NCBI RefSeq assembly: GCF_018263855.1
Contig: NZ_CP073318.1
Span: 8,060,001 to 8,124,000, forward strand
Length of the DNA: 64,000 bases
DNA from: Kutzneria sp. CA-103260
GTDB taxonomy: Bacteria; Actinomycetota; Actinomycetes; Mycobacteriales; Pseudonocardiaceae
Direction: 5' to 3'
Shown: positions 56,664-64,000 of the stretch, one piece after another
How the letters are laid out: each line of letters begins with the position of its first letter
Position numbering within the stretch: position 1 is the stretch's first letter
The notes under the pieces: generated by a model
Database searches by the model: none
What the model saw: only the letters and a program-made list of their open reading frames with translations
What the model was told of the DNA's origin: nothing
Position numbers and translations under genes: made by a program

Positions 56664-57759
56664 AGTCGGTCTTCACGGCGTCGAACGGGCTGACCCGGCC
56701 GTCCAACAGCGGGTCGAAGCCCTTGTCCCCCTTGAGGTGGCGGAGGAAGAACGCGTTGACGTAGGTCGAGGCGATCGTGCGCTGCTGCTGTTCGGTCAGC
56801 TTCCGCTGGTCGGGATGCGTTGCCTGGCCGGGGATCCACGCCTGGCAGTAGCCGGGCTTGGTGCCGGGGACGGCGTCGTCGTGCGCGGCGACCTGGCCGC
56901 TGCTCGGCGACCACTGGGTGTTGTAGAAGTCGTGGTTGCCGCCGGTCAGCGTGTACCTGTAGATCGGGACCGTGTTCTTTCCCTTGGACTGGTTGAAGTA
57001 CGAACCGGTGTTGACCTGGTCGCAGGTGCCCCACATGGTCGCGAACGGGACCTGGGTGACGATCTCGCCGTTCCAGTTGTCGGTCGGGGCGAAGGCGAAG
57101 GTCGCCCGCACGGTCACGCCCGGCGGCCACTCGTCGTGCCGGATGTCGGCGATCTGCTGCATGACACCGCCACCGCCCATGGAATGTCCGATCGTGCCGA
57201 CATCGGTCATGTCCACATGCCCCTTGAAGTCCACGGTGGATGTCTTGCCTTGAGCGTCCACGAGTTTCCCGCTCAGCGGCCCGCCACCGGTGGCCGACAG
57301 CTGCTGCCACATGGCCAGCTGCGCGTTGATCAGCGCCGCTCGGGCGTAGTAGACCGTGGGCGCCTGCCCGAAGGAAGTGGCGTTGATGCCGTTGGTGCCG
57401 ATCGACACCACCACGAATCCCTTGCGTGCCAACTGTTCGGCCAGGTAGTCGTAGCCCTGGTAGCTCGGGATCTGGTTGACGCCGCTGGGGCACGGCCAGT
57501 CCTGGATCCCCTTGCCGGTCGCGCAGGTGTCCCACAGGCCGTGCTCAATCATGATCAGCGGATGCGTGCCGTGGGCGACGTCCCTCGGGTAGAACACCAC
57601 GCCGTCCAACTCGCCGCGGCCGTGGTAACCGATCGACGCCGGCGGCTCGAACGCCTGGTCGCCGAGGTTGTAACTGACCGACAGGACGTCGTGCGGATCC
57701 GCCTGCGCCGGGACCGCGAGCCCCAGCAGCAGGGCCGCCGCCACCCAGAGTGCCTTCAT
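56653..57759 (-). CDS. Secreted alpha/beta hydrolase (lipase/cutinase-like)
   Basis: A 368-residue exported protein. Signal peptide MKALWVAAALLLGLAVPAQA with cleavage after AQA. The alpha/beta hydrolase core has PLIMIEHGLWD, VVVSIGTNG, the nucleophile elbow GTIGHSMGGGG (Ser), and a His late in the chain (GGNHDFYN). Several Cys suggest extracytoplasmic disulfides. The ATG at 57759 was selected by the signal peptide; the upstream frame to 57867 is not signal-like. It overlaps the sigma-factor end by 11 nt tail to tail. Substrate unknown. Confidence 0.87.
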   Translation of the reverse strand: MKALWVAAALLLGLAVPAQADPHDVLSVSYNLGDQAFEPPASIGYHGRGELDGVVFYPRDVAHGTHPLIMIEHGLWDTCATGKGIQDWPCPSGVNQIPSYQGYDYLAEQLARKGFVVVSIGTNGINATSFGQAPTVYYARAALINAQLAMWQQLSATGGGPLSGKLVDAQGKTSTVDFKGHVDMTDVGTIGHSMGGGGVMQQIADIRHDEWPPGVTVRATFAFAPTDNWNGEIVTQVPFATMWGTCDQVNTGSYFNQSKGKNTVPIYRYTLTGGNHDFYNTQWSPSSGQVAAHDDAVPGTKPGYCQAWIPGQATHPDQRKLTEQQQRTIASTYVNAFFLRHLKGDKGFDPLLDGRVSPFDAVKTDFSP

Positions 57760-58097
57760 GTCCGGCGACCGTACCGAGCGGTTGTCAGGAACTTGTTTGC
57801 GATCCACCTGGCCGTGGTAACGAACTCCCAGGCTCAGCGATGAGAACAGCGATTCCGATTCGAGCACGACATCGTGTCTCCGAGGGAAGTGTCATGGGTA
57901 GGTATCGAAGCGAGATCCACGGCAGCGTGATCGAAAAGCTCGGAGACAAAGTTGGCCGCGACAGTTCCCATCATTTCCCGATCTCGCCCGGCCCCGAGCG
58001 GCGGGCGGACCGCCGTACGGGTGAAACGACCCGCCATCCTGTGGCATGTTTTTGGCACGTTGTCCATGCCGGTTCTTTTCACTGCCATGCTGACGCG

Positions 58098-59093
58098 GTG
58101 CCGAACGAGGATCAAGTAGCCGAGCAGGTCAAGGACGAGATCCGAAGACTCAGAGCCGGCCACGGTGTGCTCACGCCCAACCTGGCCGAAAAGATGGGGC
58201 CGCATCTGCGGACCCTGTGCGGAGTGCACGGCGACGCCGCACAGCTGCGTCCCACGTTGATCCAGCATCTGTTGGCCTTCGCCGGCGGCCTGCCCGGTGA
58301 ACGCCAGGACATTCTCGCGATCAGCCTGGCCATCGACAGCAAGATCGGCCACCTGACCAATTTCACCGAGCGGGTCGACCATCTGGCCACGCTGTTGGCG
58401 GTGAGCAACCGGACGGCGCTGCGGCGGATCAGCGACGCCGAGGGAGAACTGGCCAGGGAGATCGCGGCCGAGCTGTCCAGAAACGCCGGCGGCCAGCGTT
58501 TCGTCAAGTCCTACTACATCAGCGAGTACCGGGCCATCGTCGACAACACCGCCGCCCACGCCGACCCGGCCACGGTGGTGGTGCACCAGGAGCGCGAGCT
58601 CATCTGCGTCCAGGACGGGCTCGCCGAGATACCGATCCGGTTCGAACTGCCCGAGCACCCGGACACTCCCGAGCCGATGTTCTCCGCGCGGGTCCAGCAC
58701 GGTGGGCGGATCAAGGCGCTGCGCCGCCTGTCCCCGACCGGGTTCGAACTCGTGCTGGGTCTGCCGTCCCCGCTGGCCCGGCGGGAGCCGCACCGCTTCG
58801 GGATCAGCTTCACCTTTCCGGTGGCGCTGATCCGTGCCCACCACGTGATCACCGGTGAGGTCACGATCCGCCACTACCAGCTCATCGTGAAGTTCCACCC
58901 CGACCACCCGCCGGCCTGGATCAGACGGGTGGACGGCGAGGACATTCGCACCCTGGACGCGTTCGCCCGCCGCGCCGTCGCCCCGTCCGGGGAGTTCGCG
59001 CTCGACGCGGTGGGCGAGGCGAACCTGACCTTCGACCACCTCGGTCCCCACCTCGCCTACGGCTGCCAGTACCGATGGCATGAGGCGCGGTGA
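58098..59093 (+). CDS. Uncharacterised protein with helical N-terminus and beta-rich C-terminus
   Basis: A 331-residue protein I do not recognise. The N-terminal part is helical (DQVAEQVKDEIRRLRAGHGVLTPNLAEKMGPHLRTLCG; LIQHLLAFAGGLPGERQDILAISLAI; RTALRRISDAEGELAREIAAEL) and reads like a regulatory or DNA-associated domain found in many Streptomyces proteins. The C-terminal 180 residues are strands (YISEYRAIVDNTAAHADPATVVVHQERELIC; GFELVLGLPSPLARREPHRFGISFTFP). The GTG at 58098 was chosen. An ATG at 57894 in the same frame has a better ribosome-binding site (GAGGGAAG) but adds a 68-residue region of doubtful quality. It stands upstream of the tail-motif genes. Confidence 0.68.
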   Translation: MPNEDQVAEQVKDEIRRLRAGHGVLTPNLAEKMGPHLRTLCGVHGDAAQLRPTLIQHLLAFAGGLPGERQDILAISLAIDSKIGHLTNFTERVDHLATLLAVSNRTALRRISDAEGELAREIAAELSRNAGGQRFVKSYYISEYRAIVDNTAAHADPATVVVHQERELICVQDGLAEIPIRFELPEHPDTPEPMFSARVQHGGRIKALRRLSPTGFELVLGLPSPLARREPHRFGISFTFPVALIRAHHVITGEVTIRHYQLIVKFHPDHPPAWIRRVDGEDIRTLDAFARRAVAPSGEFALDAVGEANLTFDHLGPHLAYGCQYRWHEAR

Positions 59094-59152
59094 ACGGCAT
59101 GGGAGTCCCGCCCTGACACTGGACCACCCACGCCGCTCACCACGGCGGCCGG

Positions 59153-59386
59153 TCAGCCGCGCCGCCGCGGCCGGTGGGAGCGACGACGGCGCCGGGGGGC
59201 GACCGCCGCGAAGCCGGCCTTGACGAACTTGACCGCCAGCACCAGCACGGCCCGCAGGCACGCCACCAGCATCGCGTCGTGCTGGCTGCAGGCCAGCACC
59301 CACAACGCGATCGCGATGACCAGACAGGCATTCGGGTTAGCACCGGTCTCGGCGACAATCCAGTAACCGGAAGTCTTGAACTCCAT
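59153..59386 (-). CDS. Possible small protein with hydrophobic core
   Basis: A 77-residue frame (MEFKTSGYWIVAETGANPN; ACLVIAIALWVLACSQHDAMLVACLRAVLVLAVKFV; then Arg-rich). The ATG at 59386 is preceded by AGAGGTGAAACC, a fair ribosome-binding site. A hydrophobic centre and a basic tail would fit a small membrane protein. Antisense to nothing known. No family recognised, and it could be spurious. Confidence 0.42.
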   Translation of the reverse strand: MEFKTSGYWIVAETGANPNACLVIAIALWVLACSQHDAMLVACLRAVLVLAVKFVKAGFAAVAPRRRRRSHRPRRRG

Positions 59387-59571
59387 GGTTTCACCTCTGC
59401 TCGTCGATGAAATGTGACGAGGCAGAGATTGGGATCGTTTGCGGCGTCCAATTATCCCGGCGGGACACTTTCCGCATCACGGCAGGTCCATGCCGTGAAA
59501 AGGCGTCCGAGCGGTCGGACACTCGGACGTTTCCATTGTCCGATCGAGTCAGAAGGCGAGGGGTAGGTCCG
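59387..59571. other. Divergent promoter region
   Basis: 185 nt between the small minus-strand gene and the HTH gene. GGGACACTTTCC, GTCCGAGCGG/CGGACACTCGGACG repeats (about 59506-59529) show an inverted GTCCGA/CGGAC pattern. It contains no gene and must supply at least the promoter of 59572. Confidence 0.35.
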
Positions 59572-60006
59572 GTGGCGAACACAGGCGTGACACCCGAGGA
59601 GCTGCTGCGGGATTTCGGGTCCCTGGTCGACGCGCAGTCGAAGTCCCTGCGTGGGCTGGCCATCGCGTCCGACGTGGGCGTGGAGACCATCCGCGGCTGG
59701 AAGGACATGGGGCGTTTCCCACGGAACACGCGCGACTTCATCACGGTCGTGCGCACGTGCCTGCAGTACCTCAAGCCGGATGCGCCCCGCCCGTCCTGGC
59801 GCCTCGCCGAATGGGAGGTCCGCTACCAGGAGGCGAAGCGGATCTGGGAGAACCGCGAGGGCGCGCCTCGGCACCCGAAGCCGGTTTCCGAGGTTCCCGG
59901 CGGCCAGCCGTCGTTTCCGTCGGTGCAGGTCAACGGCGGCGACTACGTGCACGGAATCAAGAACTCCGTCCACATCGGAGACGTCAACAACCACCCCAAA
60001 CCGTGA
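59572..60006 (+). CDS. Helix-turn-helix protein with C-terminal tail motif A
   Basis: A 144-residue protein. The N-terminus LLRDFGSLVDAQSKSLRGLAIASDVGVETIRGWKDMGRFPRNTRDFITVVRTCLQYL has the layout of an XRE-like HTH. A linker (residues 75-115) follows. The tail at 121-140 (NGGDYVHGIKNSVHIGDVNN) is rich in Gly, Asn, His and beta-formers. The 82-residue protein at 60558 ends with a related motif. The GTG at 59572 has AAGGCGAGGGG before it. It is 51 nt from the next gene and on the same strand, so they probably form an operon. Function not known; a scaffold or regulator is the best guess. Confidence 0.68.
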   Translation: MANTGVTPEELLRDFGSLVDAQSKSLRGLAIASDVGVETIRGWKDMGRFPRNTRDFITVVRTCLQYLKPDAPRPSWRLAEWEVRYQEAKRIWENREGAPRHPKPVSEVPGGQPSFPSVQVNGGDYVHGIKNSVHIGDVNNHPKP

Positions 60007-60057
60007 GGGCGTCGACATCGACTCCCCACGTTTCACCCAGAGAATCAAGGAGATGCC

Positions 60058-60558
60058 ATGACCAGTGGTGAGGTCAGGATCAACAACGGGGTCCTGTGGA
60101 TCGACAGCGAGGCGTACCCGCTGCGGACCATCTCGCACGTCGGCTCCCGGTGGATCGACCCGAAGCCGATCAAGACCGCGGCGGTGCGGAAGTTCATCCT
60201 GCGGGCGTTGCTCTGCCTGATGATCGCCGGGATCGCCGGTTCGGCCTCCTCGGCGTTAGGGCTGTTTGTCTTCCTGGGCGGCATGGCGCTGGCGGTCTGG
60301 CGGCTGGCCCTGGCGCTGAAGCTGCAGCCGCTCTACGGCCTGGTCCTCAACACCGCGGGCGTGCAGCACGACGCCATCTGGAGCATGGACCAGAACGAGA
60401 TCGGCAAGCTGGTCGAGGTGATCACCGACGCGATCGGCCACCCCGACACCGCGCAGACGATCTTCAACGTCAACCATGTGGTCGGCGGCGACATCATCCA
60501 GCAGTACGGCGCGAACAACATCGGCAAGCAGGTCGGCGCGGGGGTGAAGTCGCACTGA
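60058..60558 (+). CDS. DUF6232-like membrane protein with C-terminal tail motif B
   Basis: A 166-residue protein. The N-terminal strands GEVRINNGVLWIDSEAYPLRTISHVGS and two membrane helices (ILRALLCLMIAGIAGSASSALGLFVFLGGMALAVWRLALAL) match the DUF6232 type common in Streptomyces. A cytoplasmic helix (IGKLVEVITDAIGHP) follows. The tail at 140-159 (HVVGGDIIQQYGANNIGKQV) is like RHIM or bacterial amyloid signalling motifs, with a Q-x-x-G-x-x-N core. The next protein has the same motif at 14-33. ATG at 60058 with AAGGAG. TGATG overlap with the next gene. Confidence 0.75.
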   Translation: MTSGEVRINNGVLWIDSEAYPLRTISHVGSRWIDPKPIKTAAVRKFILRALLCLMIAGIAGSASSALGLFVFLGGMALAVWRLALALKLQPLYGLVLNTAGVQHDAIWSMDQNEIGKLVEVITDAIGHPDTAQTIFNVNHVVGGDIIQQYGANNIGKQVGAGVKSH

Positions 60559-60806
60559 TGAGCACCGACGACCGCTTTCACGTGCACAACACGAACCACG
60601 TCGGCGAGGGCGACATCATCCAGCAGTACGGCTCGGGCAACGTCGGCAAGCAGGTGCACACCGGCCCCGGCGACAACGTGGTCAGCAAAGCCGGCCCCAA
60701 CGGGCCGGAGGCGCCGCGGACCGTGACCATCCAGAACGGCGACTACGTCGCCGACGACAAGACCACCACCCACCTCGGCGACGTGCACCACAATCCGCCG
60801 CGGTAG
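60558..60806 (+). CDS. Small protein carrying both tail motifs A and B
   Basis: An 82-residue hydrophilic protein with no other domain. Residues 14-33 (HVGEGDIIQQYGSGNVGKQV) are 15/20 identical to the tail of the membrane protein just upstream. Residues 59-79 (NGDYVADDKTTTHLGDVHHN after Gln) resemble the tail of the HTH protein (GDYV, K, H, GDV shared). The gap between is Gly/Pro-rich. It looks like a linker or adaptor that could join the two neighbours by like-with-like motif assembly. ATG overlaps the previous stop. Confidence 0.72.
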   Translation: MSTDDRFHVHNTNHVGEGDIIQQYGSGNVGKQVHTGPGDNVVSKAGPNGPEAPRTVTIQNGDYVADDKTTTHLGDVHHNPPR

Positions 60807-60924
60807 CCCGGAGCCGTGGCGGCGAAGACCGAATCCCCTTGCTGTGCCCGCAGATCCCTGCCTGCGGGCACATCGCCCTAGCTGGAGTCAAACCCGGATC
60901 CGCTTGACCTGACACTGGTGCGCA

Positions 60925-61176
60925 GTAAACATTTACCGCATCGACAGCCGGAATGCTCTGCTCGCCGCCGCGGCGGAGTTCGCGCGCAACGGGTTGAAGG
61001 GCACCAGGATCCGGGAGAACGTGCAGCGCTCGGGTGTGAACGAGCTGGTGCCGCTGGCCCTTCAGGAGGCTCTCGGCGGCTGGGGTGTGCGCCACCGGTT
61101 GCCAGTCGAGCACCGTGAGCTGCACGACCAGCTCGTCGCGCTGCTGTTGGACGGAATCACAGGGGGAGAATCATGA
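60925..61176 (+). pseudogene. TetR-family regulator remnant
   Basis: The frame reads YRIDSRNALLAAAAEFARNGLKGTRIRENVQRSGVNE, the N-terminal helix and part of the HTH of a TetR regulator. It passes directly into VPLALQEALGGWGVRHRLPVEHRELHDQLVALLLDG, which looks like the C-terminal end. The middle (HTH recognition helix and most of the ligand domain) is missing, and no ATG or GTG start precedes the conserved part (a stop codon is at 60910). A TTG at 60994 would give only 60 residues. It overlaps the FAD monooxygenase start by 4 nt, so it was probably that gene's regulator. Confidence 0.62.
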
Positions 61177-62432
61177 CAGTTCTGGTGGTGGGGGCCGGGC
61201 CGACCGGCCTGACGCTGGGCCTCGACCTGGCTCGGCGGGGCGTGCCGGTGCGGGTGATCGACAAGGCGCCGGCGTTCTTCGTCGGCTCGCGGGGCAAGGG
61301 CATCCAGGACCGATCCCTGGAGGTGCTGGCCGATCTGGGGGTTCGGGACGAGGTGCTGGCCGCGGGCCGGTACTCGAAGAACCGGATGTACGTCAATCGC
61401 GAGTACAGCCACGACGTGGACGCGAACGTTCTGATCATTCCACAGTGGAAGGTCGAGGAGGCGTTGCGGGACAAGCTGGCTGAGCACGGCGTGAAGGTGG
61501 AGCTGGACACCGAGCTGCTGGCCCTGGACGGCACCACCAGCCGCGGCAAGATCGACACCGACTACCTCGTCGGCTGCGACGGTGGCCGCAGCACGGTCCG
61601 CAAGCTGCTGGGCGTGCCGTTCGAGGGGGTGAGCGAGGACGATTATGCGATGCTGCTCGGCGACGTCGAGGTCGAGGGGCTGGAGGCCGACAGTGGTCAC
61701 ATGTGGATCGGCCAGGGTTTCTACGCCCTGACGCCGTTCCGCACGGTTCCCCAGTGGCAGGTGCAGATCGTGTCCTTGGACGATACGAGCACCGAGCCGT
61801 CACTGGAGGTGTTCCAGCGGCTGTTCGACGAGATGGTGGGGCTGCCGGGGGTTCGGCTGAGCAATCCGACATGGCTGTCCACGTACCGGGTCAACGTCCG
61901 CATGGTGCGGAAGTTCCGGGTGGGCAACGTTTTCCTGGCCGGCGACGCCGCGCACGTGCACCCGCCGGCCGGCGGTCTCGGCATGAACACCGGCATCCAG
62001 GACGCGTACAACCTCGGCTGGAAGCTGGCCGCCGTGATCAACGGGGAGGCCGGCGACAAGCTGCTCGACACCTATGAGGTGGAACGGCGGCCGATCGCCG
62101 AGTGGACGCTGGGCACCAGCTCGGAGGGCCTGCAGCGGATCGCCGAGGCGGTTCGGCAGGGCACCGGCGGCATCGAGGCCGGTGTTCGGCCCGAGCACCG
62201 GCAACTGGGGCTCGGCTATCCCGACAGTCCGCTGTCCCGCACCCTCGTCGAGTGGGACGGGCCCACTGCCGGCTTCCGCGCCCCGTGGCAGGAGTCGTTG
62301 CGGCACAAGGACTTCACCCTGTTGACCTTCGACGACGTGCGGGTGCTGGTCCGGCCCGACGGCCACATCGGCGTGGTCGGCGGTCCCGACGACGATCTCA
62401 CCGTCGCCACCTACCTAACGGATACCTGGTAG
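61173..62432 (+). CDS. FAD-dependent aromatic monooxygenase, short form
   Basis: A 419-residue PheA/TfdB-type flavoprotein hydroxylase. The FAD Rossmann motif is VLVVGAGPTGLTLGLDLARRG, the DG motif is LVGCDGGRSTVRKLLG and the GD motif is VFLAGDAAHVHPPAGGLGMNTGIQDAYNLGWKLA. The usual thioredoxin-like C-terminal domain is reduced to a short end (TLLTFDDVRVLVRPDGHIGVVGG), so the enzyme is shorter than the roughly 500-residue norm. It probably hydroxylates an aromatic or polyketide-like substrate using NAD(P)H and O2. The gene follows a broken TetR, so its regulation may be lost. Confidence 0.9.
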   Translation: MTVLVVGAGPTGLTLGLDLARRGVPVRVIDKAPAFFVGSRGKGIQDRSLEVLADLGVRDEVLAAGRYSKNRMYVNREYSHDVDANVLIIPQWKVEEALRDKLAEHGVKVELDTELLALDGTTSRGKIDTDYLVGCDGGRSTVRKLLGVPFEGVSEDDYAMLLGDVEVEGLEADSGHMWIGQGFYALTPFRTVPQWQVQIVSLDDTSTEPSLEVFQRLFDEMVGLPGVRLSNPTWLSTYRVNVRMVRKFRVGNVFLAGDAAHVHPPAGGLGMNTGIQDAYNLGWKLAAVINGEAGDKLLDTYEVERRPIAEWTLGTSSEGLQRIAEAVRQGTGGIEAGVRPEHRQLGLGYPDSPLSRTLVEWDGPTAGFRAPWQESLRHKDFTLLTFDDVRVLVRPDGHIGVVGGPDDDLTVATYLTDTW

Positions 62433-62502
62433 TTCAACCGTTTGACAAAGCCACCCACCCGTGCCACCATCGGTTCAGATTCCGAACCTTTGGGGGCGTG
62501 TG

Positions 62503-63276
62503 ATGGGTGGCTTCCACAGCGGTGAACTAGCCGTGCAGGAACGGGCCGGGGTGCGGCTGCTGGCGCAGCGGCTCAGCCCCATGTTGGCCCCGCCGAACCT
62601 CTCCGGCGGGGCCGGCCGCTTCCTCGCCGGGCGGGACCTGGCCGTGATCACCGCCCGTGGCCGGGACGGCCGACTGTGGACGTCCCCGCTGGTCGCCCGG
62701 CCCGGCTTCCTGGCCGGCTACAACGCCTCGCTGCACGTCAACGCCGTGCCGCACAAGGGCGATCCGCTCTTCGACCTGCCCGCCGGACAGCAGATCGGCA
62801 TGGTCGCCATCGACTTCGCCGCGCGGCGGCGGATGCGGGTCAACGGCCTGCTCACCCGGGTCGACGGCGGGCTGCACATCGAGGTCGAGCAGGCCTACGG
62901 CAACTGCCCGCAGTACATCAACCCGGCGCACCGCTTCCCCGCCGTCCCGCCGCCCTCCCTGGCCAACCGCGCCGGTCTGATCACCGCCGCCGACACCTTC
63001 TTCCTCGGCACCCTCCACCCCCTGCGCGGCGCCGACGCCTCCCACCGCGGCGGCCCCGCCGGCTTCGTCCACCTCGACGGCGACGACCTGTGGTGGGACG
63101 ACTTCCCCGGCAACAACATGTTCAACAGCCTCGGCAACATCGCCGTCTCCGACGAGACCGCCCTGCTGTTCCTCGACTTCGAGACCGGCGCCCGGCTACA
63201 CCTGTCCGGGACCGCCCGCATCGAGTGGACCGGCACCGACCGTCGGGTTCGGTTCACGACGCAGGCCCGCGCCTAG
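62503..63276 (+). CDS. Pyridoxamine 5'-phosphate oxidase-like flavin-binding protein
   Basis: A 257-residue protein of the split-barrel flavin-binding type. Visible are LAVITARGRDGRLWTSPLVARPGF, MVAIDFAARRRMRVNGLLTRVDGGLHIEVEQAYGNCPQYI (GNCPQYI is a family hallmark) and FFLGTLHPLRGADASHRGGPAGFVHL. Members are FMN- or F420-dependent oxidoreductases. The ATG at 62503 has GGGGGCG before it; a GTG at 62461 would add 14 residues. A TTGACA at 62441 could be its -35 box. Substrate unknown. Confidence 0.86.
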   Translation: MGGFHSGELAVQERAGVRLLAQRLSPMLAPPNLSGGAGRFLAGRDLAVITARGRDGRLWTSPLVARPGFLAGYNASLHVNAVPHKGDPLFDLPAGQQIGMVAIDFAARRRMRVNGLLTRVDGGLHIEVEQAYGNCPQYINPAHRFPAVPPPSLANRAGLITAADTFFLGTLHPLRGADASHRGGPAGFVHLDGDDLWWDDFPGNNMFNSLGNIAVSDETALLFLDFETGARLHLSGTARIEWTGTDRRVRFTTQARA

Positions 63277-63282
63277 CTCACA

Positions 63283-63345
63283 CCCCCACCCAACCCGGGG
63301 GCCGGCCCCGCTCCAGCATATCGAGCGGGGGCCGCGGCCGGGTGG
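63283..63345. terminator. G/C-rich hairpins downstream of the flavin protein
   Basis: CCCCGCTC-CAGCATATC-GAGCGGGG (63306-63324 core) lies inside a larger imperfect stem from CCCCACCC to GGGTGGGG. The left part (63283-63309) is the reverse complement of the G-rich tract at 38733-38758 with one extra base. It lies between convergent genes and may terminate both. Confidence 0.65.
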
Positions 63346-63402
63346 GGCGAAGATCGGGATGTGGACAGCTCGGCCCCTGTGGACAAACCCGGAAGCAGCA
63401 GG

Positions 63403-63915
63403 TCAGCCCATGGACTTCTGGCCGTCGATGGTCTCGCGGATGATGTCGGCGTGGCCGGCGTGCTGGGCGGTCTCGGCGATGACGTGCATCAGAACGCGGC
63501 GGATGGACCAGCTGGCGTTGGGCGGGAACCAGGGGGCGACGGGCAGCGGCCAGCTCTGGTTGAGGTCGACGCCGGAGGAGATGAGGGCGTCGGTGCGCTG
63601 GGCGGTGGCCTCGTAGTCGGCGAGCAGGCCGTCGAGGGTTTCGCCGGGCAGCATGCGGAAGCTGGAGAGGTGGCCCTCGACGTCGGTGCCAGGGTGGGCC
63701 TCGGGGCCGCCCACGGCGAAGTCGTACCAGCCCTTCTCGGCCCGGGTGACGTGCTTGATGAGGCCGCCGAGGCAGAGCTGGCTGGCGGTGGGGGTGAGCG
63801 CGGCCTGCTCGTCGGTGAGGCCCTGGACGGTGTAGCGGAGGAAGAAACGGTGCTTGCCCAGGGTCTCCAGCAGCTCGGCGTGCTCGCCGGTCAGCGTCTG
63901 CTCGGTGGTGGTCAT
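63403..63915 (-). CDS. DinB-family putative metalloenzyme
   Basis: A 170-residue four-helix DinB protein (ELLETLGKHRFFLRYTVQGLTDEQAALTPTASQLCLGGLIKHVTRAEKGWYDFAVGG; WSIRRVLMHVIAETAQHAGHADIIRETIDGQ). The metal-binding His residues are in LIKHVTR and in the HVIAETAQHAGH block. DinB proteins act as thiol-dependent transferases (for example with mycothiol or bacillithiol) or detoxification enzymes. ATG at 63915; GAGGGGCCC just upstream fits a ribosome-binding site. No partner gene is in view. Confidence 0.88.
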   Translation of the reverse strand: MTTTEQTLTGEHAELLETLGKHRFFLRYTVQGLTDEQAALTPTASQLCLGGLIKHVTRAEKGWYDFAVGGPEAHPGTDVEGHLSSFRMLPGETLDGLLADYEATAQRTDALISSGVDLNQSWPLPVAPWFPPNASWSIRRVLMHVIAETAQHAGHADIIRETIDGQKSMG

Positions 63916-64000
63916 CGTGGGCCCCTCTCGTGGTGTTTTCCCTGTTGAGAACCACACTAGAAGGGATTGCGGACAGCTTCTGTCCTCGATTCCGGACGGT

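Overview
The window is high-GC DNA from an actinomycete, most likely of the order Pseudonocardiales (Amycolatopsis/Kutzneria-like; inferred, not proven). The signs are GTG/TTG starts, tightly overlapping genes, and a gene order that tracks the mycobacterial Rv0981-Rv0996 neighbourhood: mprA, mprB, pepD/htrA, moaB, mscL, an FmdB zinc ribbon, 5-formyl-THF cyclo-ligase, galU, a MoeA-like glp, rimJ and sepX/glpR. No rRNA, CRISPR array, transposase or prophage was seen.

Layout. 2-3540: vancomycin-type resistance, with the 3' part of vanS facing a vanH-vanA-vanX operon. 3541-4302: gene-free DNA, a repeat/terminator and tRNA-Ala(CGC). 4379-13455: the conserved housekeeping and division block (sepX/glpR, rimJ-like, glp, galU, MTHFS, FmdB, SAF protein, mscL, moaB), then an epimerase and a methyltransferase. 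13466-20147: a two-component system, a polytopic membrane protein, and a divergent translationally coupled operon of two glycosyltransferases, a methyltransferase and a molybdopterin oxidoreductase. 20400-31789: htrA and mprAB, separated by a galactoside catabolic locus (GH42 beta-galactosidase, DeoR regulator, galT and a divergent sugar ABC transporter). 31925-33727: an ABM-like protein, a TRIC-type channel and a histidine phosphatase. 33808-36364: a zinc-starvation set of cysteine-free ribosomal proteins (L32, L31, L28, L33, S14, S18) with an Mrf-like CobW protein and two candidate Zur boxes. 36418-45708: BluB, a TPR-GGDEF protein, a NarL-type regulator, a secreted penicillin acylase with a discoidin domain, and an unrecognised gene pair including a degenerate P-loop protein. 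45900-50127: tRNA-Arg(CCT) and a five-gene type VII secretion-like operon without the secretion machinery. 50132-57759: an SDR/TetR pair with twin operators, a double-roadblock operon, a VanW-family protein, a YCII/ECF pair and a secreted hydrolase. 58098-60806: a run of uncharacterised genes, three of which share short Gly/Asn/Gln tail motifs. 60925-63915: a TetR remnant, an FAD monooxygenase, a flavin-oxidoreductase-like protein and a DinB protein.

How the parts work together. VanH makes D-lactate, VanA ligates D-Ala-D-Lac and VanX destroys D-Ala-D-Ala. Direct repeats of CTGAGA with an 11-bp period lie 22-24 bp upstream of both mprA and htrA, which fits one MprA envelope-stress regulon that survived insertion of the galactoside locus. 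A 15-bp element in matching orientation precedes both the beta-galactosidase and the transporter genes, a likely DeoR operator. The most unusual region is 59572-60806. A predicted HTH protein, a membrane protein and an 82-residue linker-like protein carry two tail motifs: the small protein has both, and each neighbour has one. This looks like a heterotypic, possibly amyloid-type, signalling chain.
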